Source of the DNA: Codonopsis lanceolata
Taxonomy: Eukaryota > Streptophyta > Magnoliopsida > Asterales > Campanulaceae
DNA: 64,000 bases
NCBI GenBank assembly: GCA_013146195.2
Contig: CM028379.1
Location: forward strand, 60,089,693 to 60,153,692
Direction: 5' to 3'
Shown: positions 44,356 through 56,017 of the stretch, in pieces
Numbering within the stretch: position 1 is the stretch's first letter
How the letters are laid out: each line of letters begins with the position of its first letter
Program-made: the position numbers and the translations under genes
Notes under the pieces: model-generated
Database searches by the model: none
The model's input: only the letters and a program-made list of their open reading frames with translations
Told to the model about the DNA's origin: nothing

Positions 44356-45998
44356 AAATTACTTTGAGGCGAAAAAACTACGATACCTTTAATGAATCGA
44401 AGGCGCGCTACTCATCACTCACTCGGTGCTTCGCGATGTATCAATTTAGATTACATTAATTTTTGCACTGCGATGCATCATTTTATGTACCGCGAGGCAT
44501 CAATTTAAATTACTCATTACAATTTATGCCTCGCACTTTAAAATATATTGTGATTCTAATTTATGAAATCAGATTTTCATTTACCTTCTTTCCAATACAC
44601 AATTATCAAATGATTCAAATTTATATGCATATTTTCTGCATCCCAAATCGAAATCAATGTATCACGATTCACAATTGATGCATTATGATTTAAAGTTAAT
44701 GCATCAAGATTCAAGGTGTCTAACAAAGAAAAAATAATTCTATTTAGGCATTTTATCAAACATTTTACATGCGTAGAATCAGAAAACACAAAAGTAAACC
44801 TATTTTAAATCACACAAACACAATGATAAGAAGAAAAACAATAACACCAGAAGAATAAGTAAAAGGGTGAAAAGTTAAGGTTTTAAATAAACAGTTATGA
44901 AATAACAATATTTATTCATCACCGAACTCTCCACTCTAAACCAACATTTTTGGGTGGGTGTTAACCTTAATCTAAGTCGATCTGGGTATTTAGTGGGCTA
45001 GTCAATCAAGGCCTAGGTTTTTGACAGTTGTTGGGCCAGTTGACTGAAGGGGCCTCGTTCGTTTTTTGACCCAGCTGTTTAGTGGACAAGCTGATATGGG
45101 CCTAGTTAGTTAGTTGACCTAAGTGTTTCATGAGCCAGTGGACTGAAGCCTAATTAGTTGATTTAGACGACCAAGTGTTTAGTGGACTGAGGCCTAGACA
45201 ACCCAAGTGTTTTGTGGACTGGTCAGTTGACTCTTGAGCCAGGTGTGTTTAATAGTGCTCTTTTGGCGGATTTTGACCCCTTTAGTCCAAGATATTTTTT
45301 AAAAATTGTTACAGTGTAATTTTATGCATTACGATGTAAAATTGATATATCACGATGATAATAGCATGCATCGTTTAATATCAAACGATGCCTACTGAAA
45401 TGATGCATGCATGATTGTATTTTTAGCGGTTTTAATAAATATCTAGGGCTAAAACTTAAAAATCCAACAAAGTTTACGGGTCGAATTCGCCCTTGGATTC
45501 TTCCAACATAATATTGGTAAGTTTTGATTATACATTACAAAGAACTTTAGGTCATTGAAACTTTAATTAAATTGGGCAATGATCATCGCTATAGTACGAA
45601 AAATATAGGATAAATTGCAGACCGAAGTTGGAGATTTGGAATGACGAAGACGAAGATATTTTTAATGGAAACAGAGATTCACCAGAGAAATTTTAAGAAG
45701 AAAGGATAAATTTCAGACCGAAGTCAGAGATATTTGGGAAGATGAGAACGACAATATTTGGAATGGAAACAGAAATTCATCGGAGAAAGTTTAGGAAGAG
45801 AGATTTACTGGAGAATTTTTTGAAAGAAAATATAATTGCAGGTCAAAGTCTGAGATCTCAAGAAGAGGAAGACGAAGATTGGGTATTATTGGAACAAATT
45901 TATGAAAGTGAACTTATGCGGTTGAAAGAAAAGAGGTACTTAAACGGTTAGATATTTAAGAAAGTGGACCGGCCTGCAATTCATCATACTATTTAGAG
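44356..45998. mobile_element. Small TIR-like element of the GATGCATC family
   Basis: The left side has ACTACGATACCTTTAATGAATCGAA and ACTCATCACTCACTCGGTGC, as at 37200-37265. The right side, reversed, reads TGCAGGCCGGTCCACTTTC with CTAACCGTTTAAGTACC. In between are GATGCATCA words (44470-44710, 45330-45410), a tract with repeated GTTTAGTGGACT phrases (44990-45240) and a GA-rich tract (45640-45930) that opens short frames. No transposase was recognised. Confidence 0.45.
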
Positions 45999-46062
45999 GT
46001 ATTCGGGCCGGTCACTTTTTCAAAGTTCGTAACCGCTACCGTCCACCATGTTTTTTTAAAGG

Positions 46063-47610
46063 AAAAATTCCTGGCTGGTCTCTTTTCCCAAGTTTATAAC
46101 CCCTCATATCTCGTGATTTTTTTTTCAACCACTAAAGTCCATTTTTGTGAAATCATTCATAAAATGCCCATAAAAGATAAATTACGGTTGTAATTCACAC
46201 AGATGATGAGAAAGAGGGTGGGGAGGTCGGATGGTGAAGAACACTTGTGTATTTCACCTTGATTTTAATTAATCGACCACTCTAACTTTCCACTCTCTTT
46301 TCTCTTCATCTATTGATCTTTAGTTTAATCTATGTATTCTTCTTCTTTTTCATATTTTCTTTCTTTTTCATCTATTGATCTTCATTGTGTTTGTGTGTTT
46401 GATTCATAATAGATTTAGTCTGTGTCTTGTGTTGCTATGCATATAACTGTTTGATGAAATGTCTTAATATAATTTTGTTCGTTGTTGGACAACTTTTTTT
46501 CAATATGGACGCATCAATTTTGAATCACATTATCATTTTTTCAATCGTGATGCATCGATTTGGATTTGGAATGTAGGAAAGTTGCATCAATTTGAAATCA
46601 TTTAATGATTGTGTTCTGGAAAAAACAGACATGATGATTTGGTTCATTATAATTGCAGCGCGATGCATCAATTGGTTATTTGCCTTATTGCAACGATGAT
46701 TAAATTAGATAGGGTTATTAAAATTGATGCAACGCGATAAATAAATTGGATTTGATAATTTTAATTGTTGCATCGCGGTGCATGAATTGATGCAGTGTGA
46801 TGCATAAATTGAATTAGGTGATTTAATTTAATGCATTGTGGTGCATAAATTGGATTATGTAATTTTCATTGATGCATCGCGGTGCATAGATTGATGCATC
46901 ACATTGCATACGGAGTAAGTTTATGGTAGCACGTCTTAAGTTCATTAAGGATATCGTAGTCTTTTCTCCCGTAAAAATGGCGTTTTTCGGTTAAAAATCC
47001 GTAGGGTATTGTAGCGATCGAAGACTTACGAGAGTGGACTGGCCCAAATTTACCCCATTTTTAAACAGAAAAAGACACTTTTGGAGACAAAAATATTGTG
47101 ATACCCTTACTGAACCAAAGACGCATTACGGATCACTCATTCAATGCAATTTAAATTTTTTAATCCAATTTTTTATCATGCTACATCATTTTTTACACTG
47201 TGATGCATCAATTTAAATGACCTAGTCAAATTTTGCATTACGTTACACCAAATTTATGCAACCCGAAGCATCAATTTAAATTATTTAATCTAATTTATGC
47301 ATCACACACCAAGTCAAGCACACAGGTGATGCATTGCGTTGCAGAGTTATAATGAACCAAACCTTCATGTTCCTTTACCTTCGTCCCTATCGAACAATCA
47401 TCAAATCTAGCCCAAATCTATTCTAATATTGTATTTAAAGAATCGTAAAAATCATTCCATTTCCTCAACAAATGTTGTCTAGAGCTGTGGAAGGAGCCGA
47501 TCTAGACATTTTAGGAACAAATTTAAAAATGGATTTTAGTGGTTGAGAAAAAAACAGGAGAGTGGAACGATTAAATATTTGGAAAAAAGGTAGTGACCAA
47601 CAATTTCTCC
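46063..47610. mobile_element. Small TIR-like element(s) with inverted ends
   Basis: The left end AATTCCTGGCTGGTCTCTTTTCCC, with TTTATAACC and TTTCAACCACTAAAGTCCATTTTT, matches the reverse of the right end (about 47500-47610: AGAAATTGTTGGTCACTACC, TTTAATCG, TTCTCAACCACTAAAATCCATTTTT). Another family end is seen reversed at 46950-47055, so two copies may overlap or be nested. Between 46530 and 46910, and at 47160-47340, GATGCATC and GATGCATAAATTG words are very dense. Confidence 0.5.
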
Positions 47611-47751
47611 TACTATTTACCAGTTCTCTAAGCTAAAGAAAAGGTCATCGAATATGTACTTTAAAATAGTCTGAACACCGAAGACTGAGCCCGACAAAAG
47701 GCCCTAGATAAATTTTATAGATGTGGCAGCACCAAAAAAATCTTGGGGGGA

Positions 47752-48340
47752 AATTGTGGGTTGGTCCTTTTCCCCAAATTTTTAATCGCTTTAGTACCTC
47801 ATTTTTTAAACAGCTTAAGTCCACTTTTGTTAAATTGTTTGTAAAATTCCCCCATCAACAATAATGCAAAACCGTTTCTCAGTCTTTTTCCCTCCATACC
47901 CGCTTCTTCGTCAACATGATAAAAGTTTACAAAATTCAAAATCTACCTTTAAATACTTGTAACGAGAACACACTCTTTCTAATAAGGTATTTCCAATTAT
48001 TCCTCTCCTTCTCTTTCTTTCCCCGCCTACGATTTAGCACTGTGATTCTGACTGTCAGGAGGATCTAGAATTACGTACAAAAAGGGGATTTTTCCCTTAC
48101 TGCTTTTATGCTCAGTCTTCCTCCTCTTCTTTCCTCGGAGGATTTGTGCAAGGCTTAGCTTTCTCCCTTCCTATGATGCTATAAAAAGTGTGGGATCAAA
48201 GCATCATGACTATTACCTTCGATTTTCTTTACCTGCCTTGCATTGCAATTAATTTTGGTATCGTGATGCATCGATTTGGGAATTACGATGCATCATTATA
48301 TTACACAATATGGAATCATGCATCATGATGCACAAATTAT
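47752..48340. mobile_element. Family end with GATGCATC words
   Basis: It begins GGGGGAAATTGTGGGTTGGTCC, then AATTTTTAATCGCTTTAGTACC and AAGTCCACTTTTGTTAAATTG, the same order as at 46063. GATGCATCGATTTGG and GATGCATCATT occur at 48260-48330. The right border was not identified. Confidence 0.45.
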
Positions 48341-48660
48341 AGCGAAGTATATAATCGCAATTCAAAATCATACACGGACAAAAGCTTTTTGCACACAATC
48401 AATGGGTTGGACCGCCCCGACCCGATCCAAATTCAGTGGGCAAAAGCTAATTTTTGGGCTGGACTAGGTCGGCCCGAAATTTGATGGGCCTATGAAAAGC
48501 AAGCCTGCCCAACCAACCTTGTTTTAAGCCCGTGGGTCACTGGGATTTTTGGCCCGAAATGAAATCACCCCTAAAGCTATAAAAATCTACAATTCAAAGT
48601 CCAAAAACATGTGATGAAAAGCCCAATGTAACACCCAAGATAATATACCAATTCAGACTA
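48341..48660. other. Unassigned spacer
   Basis: Contains repeated GGCCCGAAAT and GGGCT words of LTR-like character at 48440-48560. No coding region was found. Confidence 0.35.
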
Positions 48661-48796
48661 GGTTGGATGAGGATGACCAAAAATAATCAATTTAACAGTA
48701 GCAGTAGGAAGTAACAATGCAATAATCATCATACATCTTTTGAATAAAAAAAAGGCACTAGTAGACTCTAGAGTCTTCACTCTTAACTCATCAAGA

Positions 48797-48912
48797 TTAA
48801 CAATATTGGAAATTTCCATAGACTGGGGCTCCAAAATCCAAACCCAACCCATCAAAATGTTTTGCCAGCTTTCTTGGTTCATTAATGGTATTCTCAAGTG
48901 CATTTTTTCCTG
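48797..48912 (-). other. Possible orphan terminal exon
   Basis: On the minus strand a polypyrimidine tract and CAG (TTTTTTTTTTCAACAG) at about 48913-48928 precede a short open stretch of normal-looking composition: NALENTINEPRKLAKHFDG, then LGLDFGAPVYGNFQYC and a stop. This looks like a 3'-terminal exon with a splice acceptor. I do not recognise the protein and found no upstream exon. It could be a gene relic, a captured fragment, or chance. Confidence 0.25.
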
Positions 48913-48979
48913 TTGAAAAAAAAAACATTAGGGAGTTTAGCGAATAAAAAATAAAGGGAGGGTACCGCCCAGTTATCAC

Positions 48980-50077
48980 ACTAAATCTTTGACATATGTC
49001 TCGGGGTCGGACAAGATATATATTTGCGGAAGGTTAATATAATATTATCTAATTTTTTAAATAATCGTCATGTTTGACTTGGCACATAAGTTAAGTAAAA
49101 CTAATTAACTTTAGGGATTAGTATTTTCACTACGTTTTTTGATTATTCACTACACCATAAGTTATTAAATTAAATAATTACATTTTTGGACATACTTACC
49201 CTTTACGTACTTGTCATTTGAGTGGAGTACATGTTTTATTTCCATATTACATTGAATTATCAACACACAATATAGTTATTATTTTATTATTTTACTTTAA
49301 TTTCCAACATACTTTTTAATTCTCAACAAACCAGGTAGTTATTATTTTTTTCTGTAATATATATGTTTAATCACTTTCATTTTTTACATGTGGATCATAT
49401 TTCATTATCATAAAAATAATATATTTTAGACATTTGTCTTTGTACCAAAATTTTAGAAATTGTTGAATGTTTTAGTATCACCATAAAATAATATAATTAT
49501 GTCAAAGAATATTATTATTAAAAATTAATTCAATAATAGAAATATGGTAGGTGTTATATTGAATATTGGTTTTAATCAACTCAAGAATTAAAATTTTAAG
49601 GTAGACAAAAGGTTATAAAATTTACAAAAGTATTTCACACAATGCTTTTACTATTGGATAATATTTATTTTCAATTATATCCCGTAAATCTCACTTTTAA
49701 TTATTTATTTCAATAACCAAAGACCACATTTTCTCAAAGTTGGTAAACAAAAATTGTCCTTATGATATTAATTTTTTTTATTGATGCATGATAACTTCGG
49801 CAAATTGATTAAGTATTTTTTAAAGTGATGATAAAAATAAAATAATTATGTCGTATGTTTTGAACTAAAAAATAATGCTAGAAGGTAACTACAAAAGTAA
49901 CATATTTAGTTAACTTAGTATGAACAAGAAATTAAGACGCCGTTTGGTAGTCAGGATTAAGACCAGATAGGATTAATAAGCTGAGTTATCTGATGTTTGG
50001 TACGCAATAAATTGTCGGAACTAATAGCACGGGTTATCCGGATAAAGTTATTATCCCCTCACTATTAATACTAGAGT
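48980..50077. other. AT-rich intergenic sequence with MITE remnants
   Basis: TAAATAATCGTCATGTTTGAC at 49060 and the following CTTGGCACATAAGTTAAG resemble the Stowaway copy at 26609. GACGCCGTTTGGTAGTCAGG at 49938 resembles ends of hAT-related MITEs. No gene was seen. Confidence 0.4.
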
Positions 50078-50293
50078 GACACAATGGAGGGATTAATTTC
50101 TTTTCCTTATTCCTCCTTTGAATCAACCGAAGCTATCTTATATACAAAGAACCAAAACTTTCGGCACAAGAAACAAATCCACTACCTAAAATAAACCAAA
50201 TTCTATTTACAACAAGATATTCTACTAGAAATAGAGAACCACTAATATAAGGAAAAGATACACGCTAACATAAGGAAAAGATACACGCTAACA
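50078..50293 (-). repeat. Probable 3' LTR of a Ty1/copia element
   Basis: The minus-strand TGTTAGCGTGTATC at 50293 directly follows a polypurine tract (TTGAGGGGGG), as a 3' LTR should. The left edge is unsure; TGACACAATG at 50078 is one candidate. A 23-bp unit, ATAAGGAAAAGATACACGCTAAC, is tandemly duplicated at 50246-50292. Confidence 0.55.
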
Positions 50294-50299
50294 CCCCCC

Positions 50300-51525
50300 T
50301 CAAGTTGGAGCATGAAGATCCGAAGTGCCCAACTTGATAAAAAGGTGGTCGAACTGGTGCTGTCCAAGAGCTTTAGTGAGGATGTCTGCCAACTGCTGGG
50401 ATGAAGAGACGAAGGCTGTGGAGATGATGTTGGATCGAAGGGCATCACGAATGAAATGACAATACACCTCGATATGTTTGGTGCGCTCATGAAAGACTGG
50501 GTTGTGAGCAATGTGCAACGCAGATTGGCTATCACAGAAAATGTGCATCGGCTTTGGATGAGAAACACCGAGAGATGCCAAAAGACCTTTGAGCCATTTT
50601 AATTCACAAGTGGTCGCAGCAATGGAACGATATTCGGCCTCAACTGAAGAGCGAGAAACAGTCGGTTGTTTCTTGGTTTTCCAATAAATTAGGGAACTTC
50701 CAAGAAACACGAAATATGCAGTCAATGAACGGCGGCATAAAGGACAACTCGCCCAATCGGCATCATAATAAGCCGTTAATTGCAGCTCAGAATCAAATTT
50801 GAGCAGAATGCCTTGTCCAGGATTGGATTTCAGGTAATAAACCACACGCAAAACTGCCTCCCAATGAGCTAGACATGGCTTCTGCATAATTGGGCAAGAA
50901 TATGTACGGAATAGGATAACTCCGGACGAGTTATAGTCAAATAAATAAGACGACCAACAAGACGGCGATATCTCTCCGGAGAATCCATCACATCATTGTT
51001 AACGAGAGCGAGACGATGATTCTGTTCCATGGGAGTGCCAGCGGGCTTAGAACCCAAAAGACCTGTCTCAGAAAGGATATCCAGTGCATATTTTCGCTGA
51101 CATAGAAAAATAGCAGAGGAATTACGCGCAACTTCCAAGCCTAAGAAAAACTTTAGGCAACCCAAGTCCTTCATGTGAAAACAGGATTGCAAGTATGTCT
51201 TGAAACGAAGAATGGTGGTAGAATCGTTACCACCAATAACCAAATCATCAACATAAATAAAAATCGTGAGATGAACATTCCCACCTAAACCGAATAAGGA
51301 GTAATCCGGCAGCATTGCCGGGAAGCCATAATCGTGAGAGATGAAGCAAGTTTTGCAAAACCGCCAGCCGCCGGCTTTGACGTGACCATACGCAGCAGAC
51401 TTGCGTAAACGACAAGCCATGCCAGCAGCAGATTTCCCAAAACCAGGAGGAAATTTCATATAAACCTCTTCATCAAGATCGCCATGCAAGAAGGAATTAT
51501 GAACATCCATTTGATGCAACTCCAA
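50300..51525 (-). pseudogene. Ty1/copia reverse transcriptase and RNase H, 3' half only
   Basis: The RT frame (51525 to 50869) begins at MELHQMDVHNSFLHGDLDEEVYM and has the catalytic box FIYVDDLVIGGND, then DLGCLKFFLGLEVARN and RYRRLVGRLIYLTITRPELSYSV. The RNase H frame (50887 to 50300) has YYDADWASC, KTKKQPTVSRSSVEAEYRS, CDSQSALHIAHNP, FHERTKHIE and a LADILTKALG end. Two defects are visible: a stretch of about 30 codons around 51350-51420, where the expected SLYGLKQ-type motif is read out of frame, and a frame change near 50880. Gag, protease, integrase and the start of RT are cut off by the CACTA end at 51543. Confidence 0.88.
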
Positions 51526-51542
51526 TTCTTACCACTGAGAAA

Positions 51543-52110
51543 CACTACTACTAGAAAAATGACCTTTAGTGACGAATTTTCCGCGCTAAAGGCGAAATCG
51601 CTAATCGCCTCGTCGTCGATGCCGAGAATTCCGTCTAAAGGCGTTTAAAATTAATTAAAATTGACTTCAATTTCCGTCGCTAAAGGCTTTAAAAATTAAT
51701 TAAAATTGAATTTAGCGCGGAAATTTCGTTTAAGGCTTTAAAAATTTAATTAAAGGCTTTAAAAAATTAATTTAAATTAATAAAACTTAAAATAATTTAA
51801 TTCAATTCGTGACGAAATTTCCGTCGCTAAAGGATTTTAAAATTAATTAAATTGATCAGCATTTTAGCGACGGAAAATTCGTCGCTAAACTTTTAAAATT
51901 AATTAAATTTGAATTTCAAATACGGAATGTAATCTTCGCTAAAGGCTTTTACTTTAAAAATAATTAATTTCTCACGGAAATTTCCGCCGTAAAATTGCTA
52001 AAGGCGTTTAAAATTTATAAAATTTTTCAAATAATGCTTTTAAAATTCGCCGTCGCTAAAGGCTTTAAAATTAATTAAATTTAATTTGACGGAAAATTCG
52101 TCGCTAATAA
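51543..52110. mobile_element. CACTA-type terminus with subterminal repeats
   Basis: CACTACTACTAGAAAAATG begins at 51543, a typical CACTA (En/Spm) end, right where the copia RT breaks. The next 560 bases carry many variants of CCGTCGCTAAAGGCTTTAAAA and TTTAGCGACGGAAA in both orientations, the usual subterminal repeats to which a CACTA transposase binds. The opposite terminus and a transposase gene are not in the window and may lie beyond the gap. Confidence 0.72.
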
Positions 52111-52788
52111 TGTAAAAAAAATTTAAAAAACCCTCAAAATACTATTATTATTATAAATTTTTACCGATAATATAACAATTAATACAAAACCGAAGACACA
52201 AAATAAACAATAATATAAAACCAATTTAAAAACATCAAACTGTAAATGTTATTACAACAATCTATGTAAATTATACATAACAATTAATACCAAAAACTTG
52301 TTTCTAGAGTTAACTTGTAAATTTAAACTTGTACAAATCCATGTAAATTATATCTAATAAAAAACTAAAAAGAAAATTAAAAAATCCTAATGACATGAGT
52401 ATCAAAAAACTTCATCTTCACAAGAATCGCCTAGAAAACCCGTCCAAGTAAAATTACTATTTTGATTAAAATCAACAAGAAAAATACGTCATTGTTTTCA
52501 TATGATCAAACAAGAAGCTATAGAAGCTTACCATAGGAATACATTTATGGCATAATCATCATTTGCTTTTTTTGGTCGGATGAACCTAAACATGTACAAG
52601 TTATCCAAAATCAATTAGTTAATAATAATAACAAAATGGTCCAACCTATTTCCCCACCCCCAATATGAGTATTAAACCGGAGGAATGGAAAGAGAAGAAA
52701 TGGAATAAATGTTGCTTGAAAGTAAACACGCTTGTTTCAAAGTCCCCCAACGCTACATGCTATGTTTCAAAGTCCCCAACGCATACAG
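52111..52788. other. AT-rich sequence, probably internal to the CACTA element
   Basis: No coding region was seen. The sequence is AT-rich with ACACCCC-type words starting to appear towards the tandem array. Confidence 0.4.
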
Positions 52789-53480
52789 CTATGTTTTCGG
52801 TTTCAAAGTCAATTAAAACTACAATTAAACTACAACCATGGATTTCATAGCATCAACATGGCTACCTAGCTAACAAGCCGCATACATAAATCGATGTTTA
52901 AACATTAATACACTACCAAATTTTTACTAACACCCTTTCCCCTTTTGTTTCTTACCATTTACACCCCCCTAACACCCCCTAAACGTATACATACAATTAT
53001 CTTTTTTTGTTTCAAAGTCAACTAAACTACAACCATGGATTTCATAGCATCAACATGGCTACCCGCCTAGCCTAACAAACGTACATAAACCGATGTTTAA
53101 GCATTAATACACTAAATTTATACTAACACCCCTTTAATTCTTACCATTTACACTAACACCCCTCAACGTATATACAATTATTATTTTTGGTTTCAAAGTC
53201 AATTAAACTAAACCATGGATTTCATAACATCAACATGGCTACCAAATTAACAAACGATATAAATCGATGTTTAAGCATTAATACACTAAATTTACACTAA
53301 CACCCTTTTATTTCTTACTATTTACACTAACACCCCCAAACTTACATAAAGTTATCTTTTTTTATTTCAAAGTCAATTAAACTACAACCATGGATTTCAT
53401 AGCATCAACATGGCTACCCAAACTAACAAACGTACATAAATCGATGTTTAAACATTAATACGCTAAATTTACACTAGCAT
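52789..53480. repeat. Four tandem units of about 180-210 bp
   Basis: Each unit has TTTCAAAGTCAATTAAAACTAC, CCATGGATTTCATAGCATCA, ACATGGCTACC, ATAAATCGATGTTTAA and ACACTAACACCC in that order. Units begin near 52801, 53011, 53191 and 53369. The internal similarity is high, so the array is fairly young. Confidence 0.75.
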
Positions 53481-53589
53481 ACGCATTTATACAAACTAAC
53501 ATGTATATTTCATCTACAATAAAAAAATAGAATTATAACATTTTAATTACACACTAACATTTAATAAAAATAAAAAATATTAAGACCTT

Positions 53590-54975
53590 TAGGTTTAAAG
53601 GGTAAAGGCGGGACGGGGTCAGACGGGACGGGATTGGGGTCAGCGGGGTCAGGTGGGGTCAGTTGGGCTTAGGTTTAAGGTTGCTTAGGTTAGTGTTATG
53701 GTTAAAGTTTTAAGGTTAGTGTTACAATTAGGTTTATGGTTTAGGTTTAGGTTCAAATTTAGGTTTTAGGCTTAGGTTTAGGTTGGCTAGTTTACGCTTT
53801 TGTGGTCAGTCAGCGGGGTGGGGTTGGGGTGTGTTTTGGGGTTAGGTTTAGGTTTAGTGGATAGGTTATGGTTTAGGTTTAGTTTAGGTTTAGGCTTAAG
53901 GTTTGGGTTGGGGTCAAGGTGGGGTCATTTGGGGCAAGGGGGCAAAGGGTCAGTTAGTTAGGTTTAGGATAGTGTTATGGTTTAGGTTTAAGGTTAGTAT
54001 TACGAATTAGGTTTATGGTTTAGTGGTTTGTGTTTAGGTTTAGGTTTAGGTTTAAGGTTTTGGGTTTAGGTTTACGTTTTAGAGTTGGGGTTTAGGGTTG
54101 GGGTTGGGATTGGGGTTGGGGTGGGGGGTGGGGTTGGGGGTTGGGTTTGGGTTTAGGGATAGTGTTATGGTTTAGGTTTAAGGTTAGTATTAGGTTTATG
54201 GTTTAGGTTTAGGTTTAGGTTTGGGTTTAGGTTTTAGGTTTAGGTTTACGTTTAGGGTTGGGGTTTAAGGTTGGGGGTGGGGTTGGGGTGGGGTGGGGGG
54301 TGGGGGTGGGGTTGGGGTTGGGTTTGGAGTTTAGGTTTAGGGATAGTGTTATGGTTTAGGTTTAAGGTTAGGTATTTAGGGTGGGGTTTATGGTTTATGT
54401 TTGGGTTTAGGGTTTTTAGGTTTAAGGTTTAGGTTTAGGGGTTGGGGTTGGGGAGGTTGGGTGGGAGGTGGGGGTGGGGGGTGGGGTGGGGTTGGGTTGG
54501 AGTTTGGGTTTAGGGATAGTGTTATGGTTTAGGTTTTAGGTTTTAGGTTTAGGTTTAAGGTTTAGGTTTTAGGGTTGGGATTGGGTGGGGGTGGGGTGGG
54601 GTTGGGGTGGGTTGGGGTTAGGTTTAGGTTTAGGGATAGTGTTATGGTTTAGGTTTAGGGTTAGTGTTATGGTTTAGGTTTAGTTTAGGTTTAGGTTTAA
54701 GGTTTAGGGTTAGGGTTGGGGTTGGGGTGGGGGTGGGGTGGGGTTGGGGTTGGGGTTGGGGTTGGGTTTTTGGGGATAGTGTTATGGTTTAGGTTTAAGG
54801 TTAGTGTTACAATTAGGTTTATAGTTTAGGGTTTAGGTTTAGGGTTTTAGGTTTTAGGTTTAAGGTTTTGGGTTTAAGGTTTAAAGGTTTAAGGTTGGGG
54901 TTTAGGTTGGGGTTTTAGGGTTGGGGTTGGGGTGGGGGTAGGGGTTGGGGTTGGGGTGGGGTGGGGTGGGGAGGT
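53590..54975. repeat. G-rich telomere-like tandem array
   Basis: Roughly 1.4 kb built of GGTTTAGGTTTAGG, TTTAAGG and GGGGTTGGGGTT words, all G-rich on the plus strand. A higher-order unit marked by GATAGTGTTATGGTTTAGG recurs near 53967, 54156, 54349, 54512, 54632 and 54772 (spacings about 120-193). True plant telomere units (TTTAGGG) occur only scattered. It runs into the second assembly gap. Confidence 0.85.
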
Positions 54976-55075
54976 NNNNNNNNNNNNNNNNNNNNNNNNN
55001 NNNNNNNNNNNNNNNNNNNNNNNNNNNNNNNNNNNNNNNNNNNNNNNNNNNNNNNNNNNNNNNNNNNNNNNNNNN
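54976..55075. other. Assembly gap (100 N)
   Basis: Exactly 100 N between the G-rich array and a Tat/Ogre LTR, so the linkage of the two sides is a scaffolding inference. Confidence 0.99.
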
Positions 55076-56016
55076 GGCCGTCAAGAAATTTTATTTTAAA
55101 GCCTTTATTTGTAAAAGTATTATTTCCAATCCGGCCTAATGATATATAAGCAGCTTGTCGCCCGGATTTAGTTAGAAATAATACTAAATAGCCGTTATTA
55201 TGGCCAAATATTTTCAAGTATATTTGTAATTATTTGTAAAAGAGACAGGTGCAAGTCCAGTAAATAATGTAGACATGTAATGGATGTATTTGTAGGCGTT
55301 AATGCTTTATTTATCTGTTAAATAAATATAACAAAAAGCATACTTTAGCCAAAAACGTTTTGAGATCGAAAGGGCGAGTTGGGTGCCTAGCACCTTCCCA
55401 ACTCGTAACTTAGCCTCCGAACCCGCCATTATCTCTCGTTTTCTTTTTGGTTTTGCTTTATTTATTCCTTAAAATAAAGATGGCGACTCTAAAACATTTT
55501 GGATCCGGGCCTCGCAACATCTTCTCCTTGCACTTTTCACGCTTTCCCCAAAAAAGGAGAATGAGAATGGAAAGGTGATGTATTCTATGTCCCGGTATCC
55601 CTAAACAAGGGATAACTTGACGTAGAAAACCCAAAGCACCCATAGTGATCCGAGATAGGCCATAAGGCTATTTTCATAAAATCCATAGTGGGGCGCCGCA
55701 ACATTCCTTCCTTGCACTTTCAATGCTTTTCCCTAAAAAGGGAGAATGAGAATAGAAGGGTGATGCATTCCTATATCCCTGGTATCCCCTAAAAAGGGAT
55801 AACTTGACATAGAAACCCAAAGCTCCCATATTGGATCAAAATCCACTAAAGGCAACCGAGGCGCATTCCAACACGCTATTCGACAAACTCTCTCGCACTT
55901 TTGATTTCGTCCTCCCTAAAAAAGGGAGGGTGGAACGAGAGCGATGGATGTCACCGCATCCGCACGCACGCCGCACCTATCCAAGGGCGCGGGGGAGCAC
56001 TTTCCCTGGAACCCAC
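55076..56016 (+). repeat. Partial 5' LTR of plus-strand Tat/Ogre element
   Basis: The 3' part of an LTR, homologous in reverse to 20725-21620 and 8571-9450: GCGAGTTGGGTGCCTAGCACC at 55374, AAAATAAAGATGGCGACTCT at 55471, then two copies of the block with ATCCCTnAAnAAGGGATAACTTGAC (about 55600 and 55785). The LTR ends near CCCACA at 56016. The promoter half and the TGTAGACACC start are hidden in or beyond the gap. Confidence 0.75.
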
Positions 56017-56017
56017 A

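Noticed and set aside
45640..45951. Charged open frames in a GA-rich tract
   Set aside because: The repeats AGAGATTTxxxGAAxxxG explain the frame; it lies within a small DNA element.
53590..54975. True telomere or chromosome end
   Set aside because: TTTAGGG is not the dominant unit, higher-order units are present, and sequence continues on both sides.
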